Made by a program: the position numbers and the translations under genes. The notes under the pieces are model-generated. The model was not told the DNA's origin. It saw nothing but the letters and a program-made list of their open reading frames with translations, and did no database searches. From Rhynchonema sp. JSB1_4 (taxonomy: Eukaryota > Nematoda > Chromadorea > Monhysterida > Xyalidae), in assembly GCA_030248065.1 (NCBI GenBank), contig JASAMV010000040.1, positions 1-64,000 of the forward strand: 64,000 bases of DNA. Reading direction: 5' to 3'. Of the stretch, positions 49,101-57,542 are shown piece by piece (within the stretch, counting starts at the first letter, position 1; each line of letters opens with the position of its first letter).

Positions 49101-52100
49101 AGTCCGTCGTTGGATTCATAAAGTACTGTTTTCCAGGAAAACAAGGTTACAACATCAAATTGGGTACAGTAACCCTAATGTTCAGAAGTTTGCTTATGAT
49201 AAAAATGATCTCAATGAGCTTCATAAACGGTTTATAATAACACCAGCGGATAAAGCAGCTAATAATTTGGTTCTAACGTGCAAAAAGCACTATGTTGAAG
49301 TGATGTGCTCTGAACTAGGTATATCGTTTGAAAGAGGTGAGCTAGTTATAAAAGGGAATGAAACTTACGAACCAACTAACAAGGATACTGCAGATGTTAT
49401 AACTAGGCACCAGGTCTTTGCGGATGAATTTGATGTCGATATATCCGAAGAAAACCACAGTCTGCCAAAGTTATTTGCATTACCAAAATTGCACAAAAAC
49501 CCCTATAAATTTCGGTTTATAGCAGGTGCAAAGAAGAGTTCACTAAAGCCAATAAGTGATCTTTGTGTAAAAGCTCTCAGATCTCTGAAGCAGCACTTTG
49601 TTAATTATTGTAATGTTGCTAAGTCACAAAGTGGTGTACAGTGTTACTGGGCAGTTGATAATTCGGAGAAAGTTGTTAACAAAATGTCCATGATTAAAAG
49701 AGCAAAAAATATTGTTACAGCAGATTTCAGCAATTTGTTCAACAGCCTTCCTCACGATGTGGTCGAAATGCAACTCTTGAAATTACTAAACATTTGCTTC
49801 CGAAACACTAAAGGTTACGATAAACCATATTTACTGTTACAATATAACAACTACACCTACACCGATAAGTTTCATAGCAAAAACAAAACTTTGAGCAAAC
49901 AGGATATCTTTCGGTTAATCTGGATTAACCTGCATGAAACCTACGTCAGTTTTGCTGGAAGAATTTTCAGACAAAAACTGGGCATACCTCAAGGCTCCAG
50001 CTGTTCACCTGTAATGGCCGATTTGACATTATCATTACTTGAATTTGAATTTTCTACTAACAGGTTTTATAAACAAAAAATGTCTAAAATCGATCTTGTT
50101 TGCCGTTACATGGATGATATCATAGTGTTTGGTGACCAGGACTTCATGAAGACCGCAGAAAGCATATACCCTGCCACCATTATTTTGGAAAAAACCAATA
50201 ATTGTGATGTTTGTGCTGACTATTTAGACCTCAAAATTGAAATCAAAGATGGAAAAGTTCACACAAGTATTTATGACAAAACTTTAGATTTCAACTTTGA
50301 GGTGCTTCGTTACGTACATCAGGATAGTAACACACACAGTTCAGTTGGTTATGGTGTTTTCAAGTCCCAATGCATGAGGGCGGGCCGTTTATGCGGTGAC
50401 ATAGGCAGTTTTATGGTGGTATTGAACAGGCTGGCAACAACCCTAATTTCTAACGGGTACGATCGGCTGCAAATCATAAAAAATTTCCTCTCATTTTTCT
50501 CAGAAAATGAAAATATCGCTCTCAAACTTGGCATAAAAAGTAAGAATGAGATTGCGGTACTTGCGCTCAATCTACTCTAAACCTCAGCCTCGTTCCCTTT
50601 TCAGAATCGGTTAATTCGACCGCCGTGTAATTGTCCAATCTTGACTATTCATTGACGATATTCGACCAAGAATTTATTCACCGAAAACCGATAAAATAGT
50701 GTTGTATTAATTGGATCCGTCATAATTGGTATATTTTTGCCGGCTTCTGAATCCATTTTACAATATTATGATACCAGGCGTGCAGGAAAACGTCACTGAC
50801 GAGACCCCGACTGCACTGCCGAATGCTTTCCGTCTGACAAAAAATGGGGTCGAAACGGATTGCATTCAACAAAAAAATGGTTCTCTTTTCTACAGACATG
50901 CCCAAACACAACCCAAAGAATGGAAAACATGGTGGCGCGCCCAAAATCCCAGTCTTCCCAATTGGTGGTGTTGCGTTCAAAACATCAGCTGTGAAACAAA
51001 AGGAGATTAAACAAGAATTGATCAAAAAGGTTCGTTGCGTTCTTAAAGCGAAAGATCATTAGTTTTTCTGCTGTAGTTTTGCTAAACAATGTGCCATTGC
51101 CTCATTTTTCGCTCGGTCGCTTTCAAAAAATATTTGCACCAATCGTTGAGAGACCGTTCTAAATCCGGGGTTAATTTCCATTGATAGAGGTGCTCTACAT
51201 ATTTTTAGGCTAAGACTTATCTTATGGAATACTTATACCAGCAGCAGCAGGTGATAGGCTTATTGCAGATAAAACACCTGCAATTTTTACCTTAAATGCG
51301 AAAAATTGAATGAACTCTATCAATGTCAATACGCACCTAAAATTCCGACATCGGGGATCGGGTGCGAATTGCACCCGGAATATTTCAAAAAATAAAAAGC
51401 CATGTTGTCAAATGCCACCTGTTGTTGAACGGTCGTTGAGCGCGACGCGGACTGCCGTTGTCGAATCGGCCTCGCTTGGCATTCGGGCCGTAATACTGAC
51501 ACACGGCTGTTTGCACCTGGTGTCGGTTCGAGCTTTGTTGAACCCCCAAACCGCGAGCGCGACCTGCAGGTCATTTGGTCATTTTGGTTCCCGGATGACC
51601 CCACCCCCATCGGCCGTTGCCACAGCACTGGCTGGAGATGGCATGGCATGCATTTTTGGGGGACCCGACCCTCTCCCCCAATGGTGTAGCAGGGGGGGAT
51701 GGGGGGTCCACCCCCTAGGTACAGTGGGTAGGTAGGTTGACGCTCCATCCTGGTACAGTAGGTAGGTCGCCGCCCGGCGGCTGGCATAGTAAGTTGCTAT
51801 TTTTGGCTCAAAATGGTATAAAATCGGTATTTTTCACTCCAAATAGGCGAAAAATCGCGCGCTACGCGCGAAATTAGCGTTTTAGAGTTCATTTTCATCA
51901 AAATTTCGACCTAAAAATTTTTCTTCCCCCCTAGCTCGGCCGGTACAGTAGGTAGGTTTAGGCCTGGGCACAATACCACTTTTGACACCCAATACCAATA
52001 CCGGCCCTGTACCAATACCCAATACCAATACCAAATTCGTGACCCAATACCAATACCGGGTGAGACCCGATACCAATAGCAATACCCAATACCAGATCAA

Positions 52101-53722
52101 TACTACAGAAGTGCCTGTGCCTGGTATTGGGTTTGGTACTAGGTTGGTATTGGCATTGAGTATTGGGTATTGGGTTGGTATCGGTATTGGGTATTGGGTA
52201 CCGTATTGTCGGAACGGAAATAGAACCCGGGGGTCTATTTTTTCACTGGGGTCATTTTGGGGGGTTCAATTTATGGGGGGGTCAATTATTGGGGGGGTTA
52301 TATTGTTCATTTGGCCCCCCGACGAAAAAAATCATTGTTAATAATGCCCATAAAAATGGCTTGTTTTCGGTAGTTTCTAACTTCAACAGCGGCAATTATC
52401 CTTAAAAAGCTGTATTCTGTTGTGTACGCAAGCTTAAACAACGTTTGACACAACAACACATATACTGTCATAAAGAACCGTTCTTTATTTTTCGTGGAAA
52501 AAAAACGGTTTTTTTTTCCGAAAAAAACCGTTTTTTTTTTCAAATACTTTTCCAGTACTTAAGAACGTAATTTCGAAAAATATAACAATTTCAGTGCAAA
52601 ATTTGTTCGAAGTGACGAGAGTGCTCTTGAAGAGTGTTGAAGTCAGTCGAAAACACTTGGTTTACACGCTTTTTGGCCCATTTTGGGCCGGTTAATTTTT
52701 GTGCTCGAGCCAATTTTTCACTGAAATCGAAAAACTCATCAGTTTTGCATTACAATTTTTTGGAAAAATTGGAATAAAGTACCGATATTTTTCCGATCAA
52801 AAACCGAAAAGGTACCCACGGAAAAATAAATGGAAAAGTATTCGGGTCTCGGAAAAAAACGGTTTTTTTTCGGTTTTTTTTCCGGAAAAAAAACCGGTTT
52901 TTTTTCCGCCTGCCAGTATAAACACAGCCCTACTATACCAGTAATCTGTGGTACGGTGAAGGTGGGGGTGGGGTTCTATTAATGGGGGGGTTCTATTTTT
53001 GATTTCGAGCCATTTAGGGGGGTTCAATTAATGGGGGGGTCCTATTTCCGACCAGTGTTGGAGGTGGGGGGTAGTACAGTAGGTATCCCCCCTCGCCTGG
53101 TACAGTAGGTATCCCCCCCGATGTTTGTCATGGTACAGTAGGTATCCCCCCCCCCGATTTTCACCCCGGTACAGTAGGTATCCCCCCCCCCCCCGATTTT
53201 GCCTCAAAAGTGCCAATTTTTGACCAAAATGGCCAAAATTAGTGTAAAATCAGTGGTTTTTACCTCAAATTACCCCAAATTCACGCGCTACGCGCGCAAA
53301 TACTACGTTTTCACACGATTCCACACATAATAAACACATTAAAAATTTTCATCCCAAAACCTAACCCCCCAACCCCCCCCAAACCCCCCTAGGTACATAA
53401 CCCCCCCAGGCCATCGGCTCTGGTACAGTAGGTATCCCCCCCTCTCCGAGCGCGGTACAGTAGGTATCCCCCCCTCCAGAGTACCTCCAACACTGTTTCC
53501 GACAATACGGTATTGGTCTTAGTATTGGTTTGGTATTGGGTTTTTGGTCTGGTATTGGGTTTGGTATTGGTTTGGTATTGGGTTTTGAGTCAGGTATTGG
53601 AACGAACACTCACCGCTGACGCTGCCACGACCGCCACCACGTGCCCTGGTGATCACGGTTGCTTTGCCAGCGGCCAATGACATGAACGCCGAATCAATGA
53701 TTTCGTTCGGGTCGTGCGACAT
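43130..53722 (-). CDS. SPATA22: SPATA22-like meiotic recombination protein, seven exons
   Basis: Exons (minus strand): 53614-53722, 45125-45300, 44378-44587, 43972-44098, 43745-43845, 43607-43647 and 43130-43280, giving 304 residues. The N-terminal two thirds are disordered (RARGGGRGS, QQQQPNFDVDQYQEWFEEDA, PPPPPQQ). The C-terminal ~120 residues fit the OB-type region of SPATA22: CDVYAILDSDIRTKAEYGRK and FKLHDRTGEQVFTYYEMD parallel its LAVLDS, TFLMRDG and CVFYEID blocks, with the same spacing to a WGLQAVKVEV strand and closing helix. SPATA22 pairs with MEIOB and RPA during meiotic strand exchange. Exon 2 is the weakest join: the CATAG acceptor at 45301 keeps phase, while a nearer CGCAG would shift frame. 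Intron 1 (45301-53613) holds a Penelope-like element and nested MITEs. Confidence 0.6.
43340..43556. repeat. Worn GGTATGGG-family hAT MITE in SPATA22-like intron 6
   Basis: CACCATCAAAAATGTCAAAA, CGCTTGCTTCCGCTACAAAA and the closing GATTTCCCAATGGTACCATTG follow the order of the element at 1234-1616 but are decayed. The left terminus is gone. Confidence 0.5.
45315..45439. mobile_element. Short hAT MITE, CAGTGTTGGAG family, at the SPATA22-like exon 2 acceptor
   Basis: Termini CAGTGTTGGAGCTGG and GTACCTCCAACACTG with exact 8-bp duplications AAGTGAAC (45307-45314 and 45440-45447). At 125 bp it keeps only a few GGTATCCCC units and has lost the central core. On the minus strand its left duplication lies 4 bases before the CATAG acceptor. 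Confidence 0.92.
45523..46059 (+). repeat. Upstream pLTR of the Penelope-like element
   Basis: It matches 50526-51062 base for base by eye at a constant offset of 5003. It starts with the codons for the RT C-terminus (IKSKNEIAVLALNLL and stop). It then carries a CTACAG acceptor and the first ORF1 exon. Divergence from the other copy begins at 46060. Confidence 0.93.
45712..45857 (+). ncRNA. Candidate hammerhead-ribozyme-like core in the pLTR
   Basis: ATCCG-T-C (45712-45718), CTGACGA (45793-45799), GAAA (45849-45852) and CGGAT (45853-45857) appear in hammerhead order. GACCCC (45800-45805) pairs with GGGGTC (45843-45848) as helix II, and ATCCG pairs with CGGAT as helix III, giving a GTC cleavage site after 45718. 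Hammerhead motifs are known from Penelope pLTRs. Against it, helix I is not continuous: only TGGTAT/ATACCA pair, with an unpaired stretch next to the core, and loop II is long. A second copy lies 5003 bases downstream. Confidence 0.3.
45895..47282 (+). CDS. Penelope-like element ORF1, spliced coiled-coil protein
   Basis: Exon 1 (45895-46026, 44 codons) begins MPKHNPKNGKHGGAPKIPVF, is Lys-rich, and ends at a GTTCGT donor in phase 0. Exon 2 (46524-47282) begins in phase 0 after ATTTAG with AQKPKTKPPKPRDYQ. Together they encode 296 residues. Residues ~65-115 form a heptad-like coiled coil (FESLVLKVKELEAQVSKNTK). A compact domain beginning KLTVCVWNIPKTLGMSYDDF follows, then a KRFVVEFVNFKSKQTMMTAT strand-helix pattern reminiscent of an RRM fold, a basic segment, and an acidic Ser-rich tail. 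A coiled coil before an RNA-binding-like fold resembles ORF1 of non-LTR elements; that resemblance is inference. The splice junction is predicted. Confidence 0.65.
46277..46411 (+). ncRNA. Array of seven small tetraloop-type hairpins in the ORF1 intron
   Basis: Seven adjacent hairpins in 135 bases: AGCC/GGCT (46277-46289), GCCC-TTCG-GGGC (46298-46309), CCCG-CTTG-CGGG (46317-46328), GACCC-TGAC-GGGTC (46331-46344), TTAACCTC-TTCG-GGGGTTAA (46355-46374), GATCT-TCAC-AGATC (46377-46390) and GCCCA-TTG-TGGGC (46399-46411). Five have four-base loops, two of them the stable UUCG. Stems differ in sequence, so this is not a tandem repeat. It lies within the predicted intron 46027-46523 and occurs only once in the element. 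Confidence 0.6.
47283..47787 (+). other. Linker between ORF1 and the GIY-YIG/RT frames
   Basis: Non-coding. The first half is AT-rich. From 47530 it becomes GC-rich with several small inverted repeats (AAGGTTTTTTAACCTT, GCCCG...CGGGC). A TAG at 47785-47787 closes the GIY-YIG frame upstream, so that frame needs its own start (first ATG 47825), a splice, or internal initiation. Confidence 0.5.
47788..50580 (+). CDS. Penelope-like GIY-YIG endonuclease plus reverse transcriptase in two overlapping frames
   Basis: Frame A (47788-48652, first ATG 47825) has a Cys-rich knuckle (CCQRRSCKVCKH) and a GIY-YIG nuclease: VVYLITCSKCSMQYVGQTT, the Arg in LKERFYEH and a later Glu in LLENEAFW. Frame B, open from about 48447 to 50580 in -1 relative to A, is the RT. 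It has KHIISGDLNIIKNQRLRKVF, TPADKAANN, LPKLHKNPYKFRFIAG, motif A TADFSNLFNSLP (near 49715), motif B GIPQGSSCSPVMADL (near 49981) and motif C RYMDDIIVF (near 50104). It ends without a C-terminal nuclease. A AAA AAG at 48502-48508 is in the correct phase for a -1 shift from A to B. Either the product is made by frameshifting or a one-base change split a single ORF. Confidence 0.85.
48502..48508 (+). promoter_or_regulatory. Candidate -1 ribosomal frameshift site
   Basis: The heptamer A AAA AAG is read as CCA AAA AAG in the GIY-YIG frame. Slippage by one base continues with GAA CTT CGC, which is the RT frame. The overlap is open in both frames, and after this point the RT-frame peptide (ELRSIYDKVLEARQLGQANR) looks natural while the other frame does not. 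No strong downstream stem or pseudoknot was evident by eye. Confidence 0.4.
50526..51062 (+). repeat. Downstream pLTR of the Penelope-like element
   Basis: It carries the last 18 codons and stop of the RT frame and ends GATCATTAG at 51062. It contains the ORF1 exon 1 sequence and donor, but here that exon leads into host intron DNA. Confidence 0.93.
51063..51958. repeat. Intron DNA with a worn hAT-like MITE
   Basis: 51063-51600 holds nothing recognised. From 51610 (CCACAGCACTGGCTGG) GGTACAGTAGGTAGG arrays face inward around a TCGCGCGCTACGCGCGA core at about 51855-51871. This gives the same architecture as the other MITEs, but with decayed or mixed ends. Confidence 0.5.
52461..52920. mobile_element. 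Nested AAAACCGTTTT-family MITE
   Basis: TATACTGTC and GCCAGTATA ends enclose CCGTTTTTTTT/AAAAAAAACGG blocks as in 9273-9698. The related element at 33700-34036 lacks it (ACAACACAGCC is continuous there), confirming an insertion with a short AACACA repeat at the junctions. Confidence 0.8.
53053..53495. mobile_element. Nested hAT MITE, CAGTGTTGGAGG family, intact
   Basis: Exact 8-bp duplications TTTCCGAC (53045-53052 and 53496-53503) lie within the right terminal repeat of the 52201-53510 element. GGTACAGTAGGTATCC arrays face inward and a CGCGCTACGCGCGC core lies near 53284-53298. It is the best uninterrupted reference for the family. Confidence 0.92.
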
Positions 53723-54789
53723 CTTGCCCCCTTGTGGTCGTTCCTTTAAAGGTATGGTGCAATTAAAATTAAAATGAGTCAAGGGAACTGATCCCAACCT
53801 GCTGATTGTTGGCTTGATCGGGTGCACCTCGCTTCAAGCCACAACACTCAAGCACCGGGGCTGATGGAAGTGGTAGTGGAATTATTCTTGTGTTAAAGTT
53901 CAACTGCACCCTGCTCCTGCAACAAGTAAAACTTCTGCGGCACACAGTACAATAACAGAATCACAAAACGAAGAACACAAACAAACACGAAAAACCATGT
54001 GGCGTGGGTGCGGGACGGGTGCGGTGCGGGCCTGGCCCACGCAGTTTTTTATTCAAAAAAAATTCTCTTTCATTCTTTTGACTCGATCCCGGCCGGGGAG
54101 ATCACGCATTGAAGCTTGATGCTAAATTATGATGCATCATCGACAGAACATAATCAGGAGAATCACGATCACGGATCGGAACAATTTAAGAAAGAAGGTG
54201 ATGATCGTCCTTAATTCAAAGACTGATTCAAGGTCACGCACGCCACCGCGATGTCTGTCTTACCAGAGATACCGACCAACATAAGTACTTAGTATACCGA
54301 TTGTTTGCAGGTGATACAAACACAAAGCAATGACAACGCATTGTTGGCACTCGGCGATCAGAAGAGGTCAATAATAGACGCGCGAGCACGCGCGACAACT
54401 TGACAATGAACGCTGACTCAAGATCAAGATGAATCCCACCCCACACATGCGGGCATTGTATATACTGTGTGTGTTCCTGCCGAGTGCCGACACGAGTCCT
54501 CGGCAGTCCACTCGTGTTCGTGTTTTCACTTCAATGAATATGACATTCACATTTCAATTCAGTGTTTGTGTTCAAATCGTGCATCTGACCGAGTGAAATG
54601 TTCATCGAAAGAACGATTACTTCATTTGTGTGTGATGCGGCGAAGATTTGTTCATTTTCATTCTGTCTCGCACATGCGTAATCGCAGCAGTATCCTCCTA
54701 ATCTGCTTCCGCATGCCCCTTGTATCTCGTTTTTCCCATAATCTTAAATTCGAGAAGGCCACATTTTTGCCCAATCGTTTTCCTTCAGC
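53723..54789. other. SPATA22-like 5' flank, no further gene recognised
   Basis: It contains the 5' UTR and promoter of the minus-strand gene. Short frames only; no repeat with clear ends. Confidence 0.4.
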
Positions 54790-54956
54790 AGTAAACTGCG
54801 GCGTGTGTGTGTGTGTGTGGCTTGTCGCCAGCCCCGCTGAGCAAATGTTGCGTCGACAACAATTATAGCAGCGAAAAGATAATTGCGAACCAGGAGGACT
54901 CGAACCCCCGACCTTCGGATAACATGGCCCATTACCAACTGAGCGGTTCGGCTTTT
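54790..54956 (-). repeat. tRNA-derived SINE (minus strand)
   Basis: On the minus strand CGAACCGCTCAGTTGGTAAT (A-box-like), then GGTTCGAGTCC (B box) and the acceptor-like GGTTCGC are followed by a tail TTCGCTGCTATAATTGTTGT and GTCGACGCAAC. The same head and tail occur at 55080-55205 in the opposite orientation. The anticodon arm is too short for a working tRNA. Confidence 0.75.
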
Positions 54957-55079
54957 TTTCGCGTACTAAAGTTGTCTTTGTTCTTGTGGACGCGCTGAGG
55001 GCAATGCAGCACCAACTAAGGAGCTGTTGTGTGCAGTGTCCAATTAGAACTCAGAACACTATACGCACGCTGGTGTAAA

Positions 55080-55205
55080 CGGTTTGCAGCGTTGGTAGAG
55101 CACCGGTCACGTTATCCGAAGGTCGGGCGGGGGTTCGAGTCCTCCTGGTTCGCAGTTATTTTTTCGCTGCTATAATTGTTGTCGACGCAACATTCCTTCA
55201 GCAGC
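55080..55205 (+). repeat. tRNA-derived SINE (plus strand)
   Basis: AGCGTTGGTAGAGC, GTTATCCGAAGGTCGGG, the B box GGTTCGAGTCC and the tail TTCGCTGCTATAATTGTTGT plus GTCGACGCAACATTCC match the minus-strand copy about 125 bases away, forming an inverted pair. Confidence 0.75.
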
Positions 55206-55361
55206 TTTCATTTCACAGTTTAAGTTCACCACCGTTAATAACCGGTCCGTTAAAGTGGTAGTGGTAGGGCAGTGCGCATTTACTTGATCACAGACTTCAG
55301 TCAAAATAATAAAGCAGCATGCATGGTCATTCATCAGCTTTTGATCACGTTTCCTGGTCAA

Positions 55362-56383
55362 TCAGCTGTCTGATTCATCTTCATCCGCTGCGCCCACACC
55401 GTCATCCAAGGTGGCCAGCAGTTTTTCATTTTCTTCCTGCGAATAATCACCAACGTTGGTATATAATTTTTTTTATATTGAATATCAAGCCTGTTGCTGC
55501 ATTTTTGCATTATTTTCTCATGAAACCGCATTTGTTTCAAAAGTGAATTTACCCTGAGTTCATGATTTGAGCGCAGCAGTGCAAGGTTCTGCTCAACATT
55601 GATCTTGCACAACGATTCCTGCTCGATCATGTCACGCTTCAGTTCGCGGTAGTCGACCAGCAAAGATTCGTATTTCCATTTCGGCACGCTCCCAAAAGAC
55701 ACTTGGACCTGAAAAGCGTTCCCTATCTGGATTTGGATGTCTTGCATTTCACGAATTCCATTGGTATTGAAAGTAAGGCCAGAGATTTCGTTTTTTGGGC
55801 TTTCAAAGCTGGAACTGACCCCAACAGATCTCTGACGCTTTGGTCGCTCGACGATTGAAGCACGTTTCAGCTTCGTGCGTGTGCTGGTGGCACATCGGCA
55901 ATACAGATGATGCCATTTGAACCCGTAGCGTTTATTTGGCTGCCGCAAAACATTTTTTGATCTTGAGGTTTTCGAATTGAGGTCGATGAGATGTTCGATC
56001 TGCTCGTCTTCGCCGGGTTTTTGTGAAACATCAGCGATGCGATGCCGATTGACTGTTTTTATGCACCGAGCTGCAGTTGATCGTCGTGACGGTTCATTTG
56101 ATGATGTTTCACGCCCGGTAACTTGTTGAACAGCTGCCTCGATTATGACTGATTCGTCCGATGAGCATGAACAGCTCGGCGAAAGCGGAGAGTCGGACCG
56201 GGAATTTGATTTTTGAGAATTCGAATTCTGAGAATTGGACGATCGACGTCGTTCGCGTCGCACGAGCTCGGAATGCACTTGTGTCGCGATGTCGTAGTGC
56301 GACCAGTAGGACAGACAACGTGCCATCGTATTTTGGGCGTTGAGAACGAAAAGTATTTTTTCAGTTTTAAAGAAGGATATCGA
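55362..56383 (-). CDS. Unidentified Ser-rich coiled-coil protein, two C-terminal exons
   Basis: The last exon is 55362-55436, ending DDGVGAADEDESDS and stop. The preceding exon runs from donor end 55553 up to at least 56326 and possibly to an ACAACAG acceptor near 56383, in matching phase 0. Visible features in order are LSYWSHYDIATQVHSELVRR, a Ser/Asn/Gln-rich segment with SPLSPSCSCSSDES, a basic linker (KRASIVERPKRQRS), and a C-terminal coiled coil (KYESLLVDYRELKRDMIEQE ... LALLRSNHELREENEKLLA). No family is recognised. A further upstream exon at about 57065-57150 (MALKKRKKFVGYGTTLCVVK) might be its start. It lies head to head with the fukutin-family gene. Confidence 0.5.
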
Positions 56384-57021
56384 GGGACAAAACTGTTGTT
56401 TGTCGCTTCTTCAGTCACCTCAGGCACCAGAATAGGATCCAGTCATGTTCTTTTGTGTGCCATTTTCAATAAAGCGAGCTCGCGCCGGAAGCATTTTGCA
56501 AACACTGAACTGAACTCCAAAAAAAGGCGGAATCTCTGTGGCGTATTTCAAACGAAACTGAAAACGCACCAGACCCAAGATGATGTTGAAAAACTCCGGC
56601 AACAAGGAAGGACACTCTTGGATATCGCGCACATGATGTTGCAAATGCGCAGCCACACATGTACATTCACGCAGAACAGTGAAGCTGAAGCTCGCTCGCT
56701 CACGTTTTGTCAAACGGTACTCACAAATCGCGCTTTCTTGCTTGATTTCCAAACGTAACCACTTGCAGGACTTTACAATGCTCCACAATTAGCATTCGAC
56801 CAAAAAATTTTCATTTGTCTGTGAAAAGTAGCGAATTCTGCTGCTCAATAGAAACATCTTAACTGATTGACAATTTCGGCCGCTCACAATCACAAACTTC
56901 AGTTGCGTAGTTTGCCACCGTGTGTTGAATGCGATATGCGAAGCCCATGCTTAAAATGATAGCATCGATTCAAGAAAAATATTAAATTAAGCCTATCTTG
57001 ATTGTTCACAATTCACACGTG

Positions 57022-57222
57022 TTAAATGTGGTCCAGTGCCATCATGACCACTTTTCTGACACGATGCCAATCAAAGTCTTCTTGACGACACACAAGGTTG
57101 TTCCATACCCAACAAACTTTTTGCGTTTCTTCAGGGCCATGGGAGGCACGCGATAACCGTCGGCGCGGCCATTGGCGCTGCGCAAACTGCGAGGATGAGG
57201 TCCACTCGTCAGCCGCCTCCAA
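57022..57222 (-). CDS. Possible exon, two competing frames
   Basis: One frame reads ADEWTSSSQFAQRQWPRR to a stop at 57022. The other reads MALKKRKKFVGYGTTLCVVK and ends at a GTGGTC donor-like site near 57063. Both look protein-like, and neither can be confirmed. The second could continue, in phase, into a small exon near 56720-56765 and then the coiled-coil gene. Confidence 0.3.
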   Translation of the reverse strand: MEAADEWTSSSQFAQRQWPRRRLSRASHGPEETQKVCWVWNNLVCRQEDFDWHRVRKVVMMALDHI

Positions 57223-57239
57223 CCAAAAAATAGCACCAG

Positions 57240-57542
57240 AAAATCATGACGTGAAGAGCTGAATTATCCCGCATTTTCTTGCATTCACCGGACGAATCTC
57301 ATAGACGCTTGCCGAACAGCATTTTTCAACAAATTTTATTGAATGCGATGAATTCACAGCGTAAAGCTCGCCACTTCTGAGCCAACAGCAACACCAGAGA
57401 AGCACATCTGAGTGCGCGAACCGCACGCGCGGCGCAGTCGCTGCTGCTGCTTGTTGTTGTCAGTCAAAACCCGTCCTCAGTCAACACAATCAACTGTTGC
57501 GGCGCGCAACGACGGCGGCGTCGCGTCGCCATCGAGTTGGAA
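57240..57542. promoter_or_regulatory. Probable shared upstream region of two divergent genes
   Basis: About 300 bases separate the putative start of the minus-strand coiled-coil gene from the fukutin-family ATG at 57543. It is GC-rich from 57400 (CGCACGCGCGGCGCAG), unlike its surroundings. No specific factor site is claimed. Confidence 0.3.

Larger units (their letters stand above)
45523..51062 (+). mobile_element. Penelope-like element with N-terminal GIY-YIG and pLTRs
   Basis: A 5.5-kb unit bounded by 537-bp direct repeats (45523-46059 and 50526-51062) that read as identical. The upstream repeat begins inside the last codons of the RT frame, as in Penelope-like elements, whose pLTRs arise from partly tandem copies. 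Order: pLTR with ORF1 exon 1, intron, ORF1 exon 2, linker, GIY-YIG plus RT frame, pLTR. The RT lacks a C-terminal endonuclease; the GIY-YIG lies upstream, the permuted order described for Naiad/Chlamys-type Penelope elements. Identical repeats and open frames mark a recent insertion. It lies in intron 1 of the SPATA22-like gene, antisense to it. Confidence 0.88.
52201..53510. mobile_element. TA-flanked MITE, CCGTATTGTCGG family, with two nested MITEs
   Basis: CCGTATTGTCGGAA at the left and TTCCGACAATACGG at the right are flanked by TA (52199-52200 and 53511-53512), a Tc1/mariner-type signature. Arrays of GGGTTCTATT and GGGGGGTCAATTA face inward. The elements 52461-52920 and 53053-53495 interrupt it. 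Confidence 0.85.
51959..53600. mobile_element. CAATACC-family hAT MITE split by a TA-flanked MITE
   Basis: TAGGCCTGGGCACAATACC begins the element. CAATACC arrays run to 52200 and GGTATTGG arrays resume at 53511, ending near 53600 without a clean right terminus. The interruption is the element 52201-53510. The right arm ends 14 bases before the SPATA22-like exon 1 donor boundary. Confidence 0.7.

Noticed and set aside
54896..54956. Functional tRNA gene
   Set aside because: The acceptor, D and T arms can be drawn, but about five bases are missing from the anticodon arm, and the unit continues into a tail shared with a second copy.
56143..56758. Frames on both strands opposite the coiled-coil gene, some over 90 codons
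   Set aside because: They are shadows. The minus-strand frame ending in the coiled coil has consistent splice phases and composition.
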